Part shown: positions 6,966 to 10,255 of the stretch, piece by piece
Layout: every line of letters begins with the position of its first letter
Position numbering within the stretch: position 1 is the first letter of the stretch
Assembly: GCA_021783935.1 (NCBI GenBank)
Contig: JAJXTK010000175.1
Location: forward strand, 1-10,255
DNA length: 10,255 nt
Source: Myxococcales bacterium
GTDB lineage: Bacteria > Myxococcota_A > Polyangia > Polyangiales > JADJMO01
Reading direction: 5' to 3'
Made by a program: the position numbers and the translations under genes
The notes under the pieces: generated by a model
What the model saw: only the letters and a program-made list of their open reading frames with translations
What the model was told of the DNA's origin: nothing
Database searches by the model: none

Positions 6966-6989
6966 GCGGAGTCCTTTCTTTTCACGGCG
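6958..6989. repeat. 8-bp perfect inverted repeat at the mqnD stop codon
   Basis: CGCCGTGA (6958-6965, ending with the mqnD stop) is the exact reverse complement of TCACGGCG (6982-6989), with a 16-base loop rich in T. It can form a stem after mqnD, but no T-run follows on either strand, so it is not a standard intrinsic terminator. Its right arm overlaps the proposed -35 of the next gene, which would also fit an operator or a terminator-like attenuating structure. This is weak evidence for any function. Confidence 0.35.
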
Positions 6990-7009
6990 GGCGCGTCGTT
7001 CAGTAGGCT
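6981..7009 (+). promoter_or_regulatory. Predicted promoter for the barrel protein-rhodanese unit
   Basis: TTCACG (6981-6986) is followed after 17 bases by TAGGCT (7004-7009). The -35 matches four of six bases of TTGACA, and the -10 matches the TAGNCT form seen elsewhere in the window. The implied start of transcription is near 7016, giving a leader of about 100 bases before the ATG at 7118. Confidence 0.5.
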
Positions 7010-7016
7010 TGGCGTC

Positions 7017-7045
7017 ACGACGGGTTGAAGGGATCCCCCCGTCGT
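7017..7045 (+). other. Stable hairpin at the predicted 5' end of the barrel-protein mRNA
   Basis: ACGACGGG (7017-7024) pairs perfectly with CCCGTCGT (7038-7045) over 8 bp. The 13-base interior includes the self-complementary GGGATCCC (7030-7037). If transcription begins near 7016 as predicted, the stem lies at the very 5' end of the message. Such 5' stems stabilise some outer-membrane protein mRNAs (ompA of E. coli is the known case). The role here is inferred. Confidence 0.4.
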
Positions 7046-7117
7046 CGCGTCGAACGCGCGGGCCGGTTCGGCGCCGGCGGGGCGCGACGCTCCTTGAGCT
7101 GCATTGGGAGGCTATTC

Positions 7118-8077
<960 letters not shown>

Positions 8078-8090
8078 TAGAGCAGGCGGG

Positions 8091-8522
8091 ATGAGCCCGC
8101 CGACGCGCGTCTCGCCCGCCGAAGCCCATGCGCTGATGCATGTAGGCTGGGCCTACCTCGACGTCCGCAGCGAGCCGGAGTTCGCCGACGAGCACCCCGC
8201 CGGCGCCTACTGCGTTCCGTTCATGCACCTCGGCGCCTCGGGCATGGCGCCGAACCCCGAGTTCGTCGCGGTCGTCGAGGCGGTCTTCGCCAAGAGCACG
8301 AAGCTCGTCCTCGGCTGCCGCACGGGCCACCGGTCGCTGCGCGCGCTGCGCGTGCTCGCCGAGCGCGGCTTTCTGCACCTGGTAGATCAGCGCGCCGGGA
8401 TGGACGGCGCGCGCGACGCGTTCGGCGGCACGACCGAGCCCGGATGGAGGGCCGCGGGGCTTCCGATCGACACCGGCGACGGCGGCGCGCGCGGCTATCG
8501 GGCGCTCGCGCGCGGGGGTTGA
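8091..8522 (+). CDS. Single-domain rhodanese-like protein
   Basis: A 143-residue single rhodanese domain. The family moves sulfane sulfur via a Cys persulfide. Visible are the CH2A-like YLDVRSEPEFADEHPAGA (22-39), where the Asp and Arg are typical, and the active loop CRTGHR starting at Cys76 after KLVLG, six residues long as in sulfurtransferases. GMDGARDAF (103-111) and the C-terminal PGWRAAGLP resemble the end of single-domain rhodaneses. No signal peptide is present, so it is probably cytoplasmic. It begins 13 bases after the barrel-protein stop with a weak AGGCGGG upstream of the ATG and no room for a separate promoter, so it is likely cotranscribed. Its link to the barrel protein is not evident. 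Glutaredoxin-like or phosphatase-type rhodaneses are less likely, because Cdc25-type loops have seven residues. Confidence 0.88.
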   Translation: MSPPTRVSPAEAHALMHVGWAYLDVRSEPEFADEHPAGAYCVPFMHLGASGMAPNPEFVAVVEAVFAKSTKLVLGCRTGHRSLRALRVLAERGFLHLVDQRAGMDGARDAFGGTTEPGWRAAGLPIDTGDGGARGYRALARGG

Positions 8523-8562
8523 GCGGCGCAGGAGGCCTCGACGGGCGGCGGTCCTGGCGCGC

Positions 8563-8608
8563 ACAAAACGCGCGCGTGCCCGCGCCTCGGAGGGCACGGG
8601 CACGGCGC
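8563..8608 (-). terminator. Possible terminator of the GDPD-like gene in the convergent gap
   Basis: Between the two converging stops, CGTGCCCG (8575-8582) pairs with CGGGCACG (8597-8604). GCGC arms outside them (8570-8573 with 8605-8608) extend the stem to 12 bp with one bulged base. On the minus strand four U follow shortly after (plus-strand AAAA at 8564-8567). The U-run is short, so this is a moderate candidate for the minus-strand transcript only; no T-run follows on the plus strand. Confidence 0.4.
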
Positions 8609-8627
8609 GATCACGACGTGGTGCGCG

Positions 8628-9689
8628 TCAGCGCTTCGGCTGCAGCGCGAGGCTCCCCGGGATGTCGTCGCAGTAGGCCGCGTCGAAGCCGAACGCGGCG
8701 AAGCCGGCGAACTCGGCGGCCGTCTTGGCCGGGTCGGCGACCGCCTTGAAGCCGAGCGCGTGGGCCGCGCCGACGAACTGCGCGACGCTGCCGGGCTGGC
8801 TCTGCTCGCTGTAGCCGATGAAGTCCTGCTCGACGCCGACGAGCGCGGCGTCGACCGCCTTCGCGGCCCAGAAGAACTGCGAGACCGAGGTGTAGCCGGG
8901 CAGGCGGTAGATCGGCCCGACGTCGGCCCACTGCAGCCCGAGGCCGTCGGCCTTGGTGATCTGGGTGACCGTCAGCCCGGTGTTCGCCTGCACCTGCGCG
9001 GGCTTCATCAGCTGGAGCAGATCCATGTCGAGCTCGCGCGGGATGCGCGGGGCGAGCTGCTTGGCGATGTAGAGCAGCGCCGGCGAGAAGCCGTCGAAGA
9101 TGACCTTCTCGCCCATGCGCTCGGTGTCGATCGCCTGGACGACCCGCGAGACGAGCGCCTGCTCGGTGCTGTCGCCCGGATCGCAGAGCGGCGAGGGGGT
9201 CTTCAGCTCGATGATCATCAGGCCGTGCCTGTCGCGCGCGACGTCCAGCACCTGCTCGAGCGTCGGCACGTACGGCAGCTTCGCCTGCAGCTCGGCGAGC
9301 GTGTACGAGTTGATGCACGAGTAGTCGGGCAGGAAGTCGAAGTCGTGGTAGGCGACCGCGTAGCCGTCCTTGGTGAGCTCGGTGTCGACCTCGACGATCG
9401 CGGCGCCCTGATCGTAGGCGAGGCTCACCGAGGCGACGGTGTCGTTGATCGGCTTGCTGGTGTCGGCGCCGAAGTTCTCGCCGGCGCCCTCGTGGCCGAA
9501 GACGATCGGACGCGCCTTGCTCTCGAGGAAGTCCTCGGCGTCGCCGTAGTGGATCAGCGCGCCGTGATCGTCGCCGGACTCGACGGCCTGCTGGGTGCTG
9601 CCGGTCGAGTCGGTGCTCGCGGGATCCGCGTTCGCCGCGCAGCCTGCCACCATCGTGAAGAGCGCGAGAAGTGAGCCGATTCGCTTCAT
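8628..9689 (-). CDS. Glycerophosphodiester phosphodiesterase-like lipoprotein, altered active site
   Basis: A 353-residue exported protein of the GDPD TIM-barrel family, which hydrolyses glycerophosphodiesters to an alcohol and glycerol-3-phosphate. The N-terminus MKRIGSLLALFTMVAGC is a lipoprotein signal with Cys17 in VAGC; Ala follows, suiting outer-membrane retention. Family features: His66 in FGHEGAGEN, IVEVDTELTKDG (98-109) with Glu100 and Asp102, YHDF with His115, IELK with Glu161 and Lys163, and a late AAYCDDIPG (337-345). The metal and general-acid/base positions look intact, but the usual HRG reads HEG (Glu67) and the usual ENT reads IND-T (81-84). The GxGxN spacing after the His resembles the GDE1/GPCPD1-type branch. 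I chose the ATG at 9689; another at 9701 is possible, and AAGGA lies 11 bases upstream of the chosen one. The frame stays open far upstream only by chance. Confidence 0.87.
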   Translation of the reverse strand: MKRIGSLLALFTMVAGCAANADPASTDSTGSTQQAVESGDDHGALIHYGDAEDFLESKARPIVFGHEGAGENFGADTSKPINDTVASVSLAYDQGAAIVEVDTELTKDGYAVAYHDFDFLPDYSCINSYTLAELQAKLPYVPTLEQVLDVARDRHGLMIIELKTPSPLCDPGDSTEQALVSRVVQAIDTERMGEKVIFDGFSPALLYIAKQLAPRIPRELDMDLLQLMKPAQVQANTGLTVTQITKADGLGLQWADVGPIYRLPGYTSVSQFFWAAKAVDAALVGVEQDFIGYSEQSQPGSVAQFVGAAHALGFKAVADPAKTAAEFAGFAAFGFDAAYCDDIPGSLALQPKR

Positions 9690-9815
9690 GCGGGGGGCCA
9701 TCCTTTCGTATTCGGATTCGAGACCGCGACGCGCCCCCCGACTCGTCGCACCACTGCGCCATCGACCAGTTGGTGCCACGCAGGTCAGCTCGTCACCGAC
9801 CCGCGATGGGCAGCA

Positions 9816-9830
9816 TCCTGCCAAGCAGGA
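9816..9830. repeat. Short palindrome in the divergent gap
   Basis: TCCTGC (9816-9821) pairs with GCAGGA (9825-9830) around a CAA triloop. It lies mid-way in the 253-base gap between the GDPD-like gene and the TPR gene. It could be an operator for either gene, but a six-base stem is weak evidence. The rest of this gap shows no gene and no promoter I can defend; TAGGCG at 9930-9935 is only a partial -10 match. Confidence 0.2.
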
Positions 9831-9942
9831 CAGGCGCATGGGAAGCCAAAATTCTCGACACCGTGCCCGCAGGACACGCACATCGGTCGACCTGGTGGCA
9901 GCTTCTCGCTCCGGCGACTTCAACCGTGCTAGGCGTTTGCAG

Positions 9943-10255
9943 GTGAGCGTCGCCCGGATCCTTGCGCTCGCACTGCCCGCCGTCACGACCATGGCGTGCG
10001 CTGGGTCATACGAGGTGTTGCGCGTGCACGACGGCCACGCGCGCGCGGAGCGGTACGTGTCGCCCGAGGCGTACGCCGCCTCGCTCGAGGGCTCGCTCGC
10101 CGAGCAACGCGGCGACTTCGCGGCCGCGGCCGAGTGGCTCGGCAAGGCGCGCGACGAGGACCCGGACGCGCCGGACCTCCAAGCTCGCTACGGCCTCGCG
10201 CTCTGCCACCTCGGCAAGCGCGAAGCGGCGATGTTCGCGTTCGCGGACGCGCTGC
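9943..10255 (+). CDS. Putative exported TPR-repeat protein, 3'-truncated by window edge
   Basis: An open frame runs from GTG at 9943 to the window end, about 104 residues. The N-terminus MSVARILALALPAVTTMACA is signal-peptide-like, with a Cys at residue 19 after TMA. That is a loose lipobox, so a lipoprotein is possible but not certain. The rest reads as tandem helices with TPR character: EGSLAEQRGDFAAAAEWLGKA, then DPDAPDLQARYGLALCHLGKREAAMFAFADAL. The alternating small and aromatic residues and the DPD start of the second unit fit tetratricopeptide repeats, which mediate protein-protein contacts. Codon usage (G/C at third positions) matches the neighbours. No good ribosome site is seen upstream of the GTG, and an in-frame TTG at 9937 is an alternative. 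It is divergent from the GDPD-like gene. The function cannot be inferred from this fragment. Confidence 0.7.
   Translation, partial: MSVARILALALPAVTTMACAGSYEVLRVHDGHARAERYVSPEAYAASLEGSLAEQRGDFAAAAEWLGKARDEDPDAPDLQARYGLALCHLGKREAAMFAFADAL

Noticed and set aside
8760..9674. A 304-codon plus-strand frame opposite the GDPD-like gene
   Set aside because: Shadow of the real gene: Arg/Val/Leu/Asp-rich, no motif, and the opposite frame has a full signal peptide and catalytic motifs.
9702..10145. An N-terminal extension of the GDPD-like gene to a start at 10145
   Set aside because: A complete lipoprotein signal begins at 9689. The upstream part overlaps the divergent TPR gene and shows no recognisable domain.

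Overview
The window is about 70% GC and reads as chromosome of a myxobacterium (Myxococcota, probably Polyangiales-like). The indicators are the GC-rich codon usage, a Hanks-type Ser/Thr kinase with a long C-terminal extension, a secreted protease ending in a MYXO-CTERM-type tail (Cys, membrane segment, Arg cluster), several predicted exported proteins, and a futalosine-pathway menaquinone gene. I see no transposase, integrase, phage gene, tRNA, rRNA or CRISPR array.

Layout, left to right. The 3' three quarters of trpE (+) enters from the left edge. A cytoplasmic Ser/Thr protein kinase with a coiled-coil tail (+) follows. It converges with a minus-strand block: a DUF1232/YkvA-type protein, then the ribosomal pair rplU-rpmA with a recognisable promoter and a strong intrinsic terminator, then a secreted trypsin-like protease. 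The protease is transcribed divergently from mqnD (+), which is followed by an outer-membrane beta-barrel protein with a Pro-Ala linker (+) and, 13 bases later, a rhodanese-domain protein (+). A glycerophosphodiester phosphodiesterase-like lipoprotein (-) converges on the rhodanese gene. A partial TPR-type exported protein (+) leaves through the right edge. No gap between genes exceeds about 255 bases.

Functionally this is a patchwork of core genes (tryptophan synthesis, ribosomal proteins, menaquinone synthesis) and myxobacterial envelope or secreted genes. Apart from rplU-rpmA and probably the barrel-rhodanese pair, the genes look like separate transcription units. Four intergenic regions carry a TAGNCT hexamer in the right orientation to be a -10 element; in two of them a plausible -35 lies 17 bases upstream.

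I found no convincing undescribed multi-gene system. The most interesting items are single proteins: a GDPD-family lipoprotein whose catalytic-site Arg (HRG) is Glu and whose ENT motif is also altered, and an S1 protease with an unusual specificity-pocket sequence fused to an eight-cysteine module and a MYXO-CTERM-like anchor.
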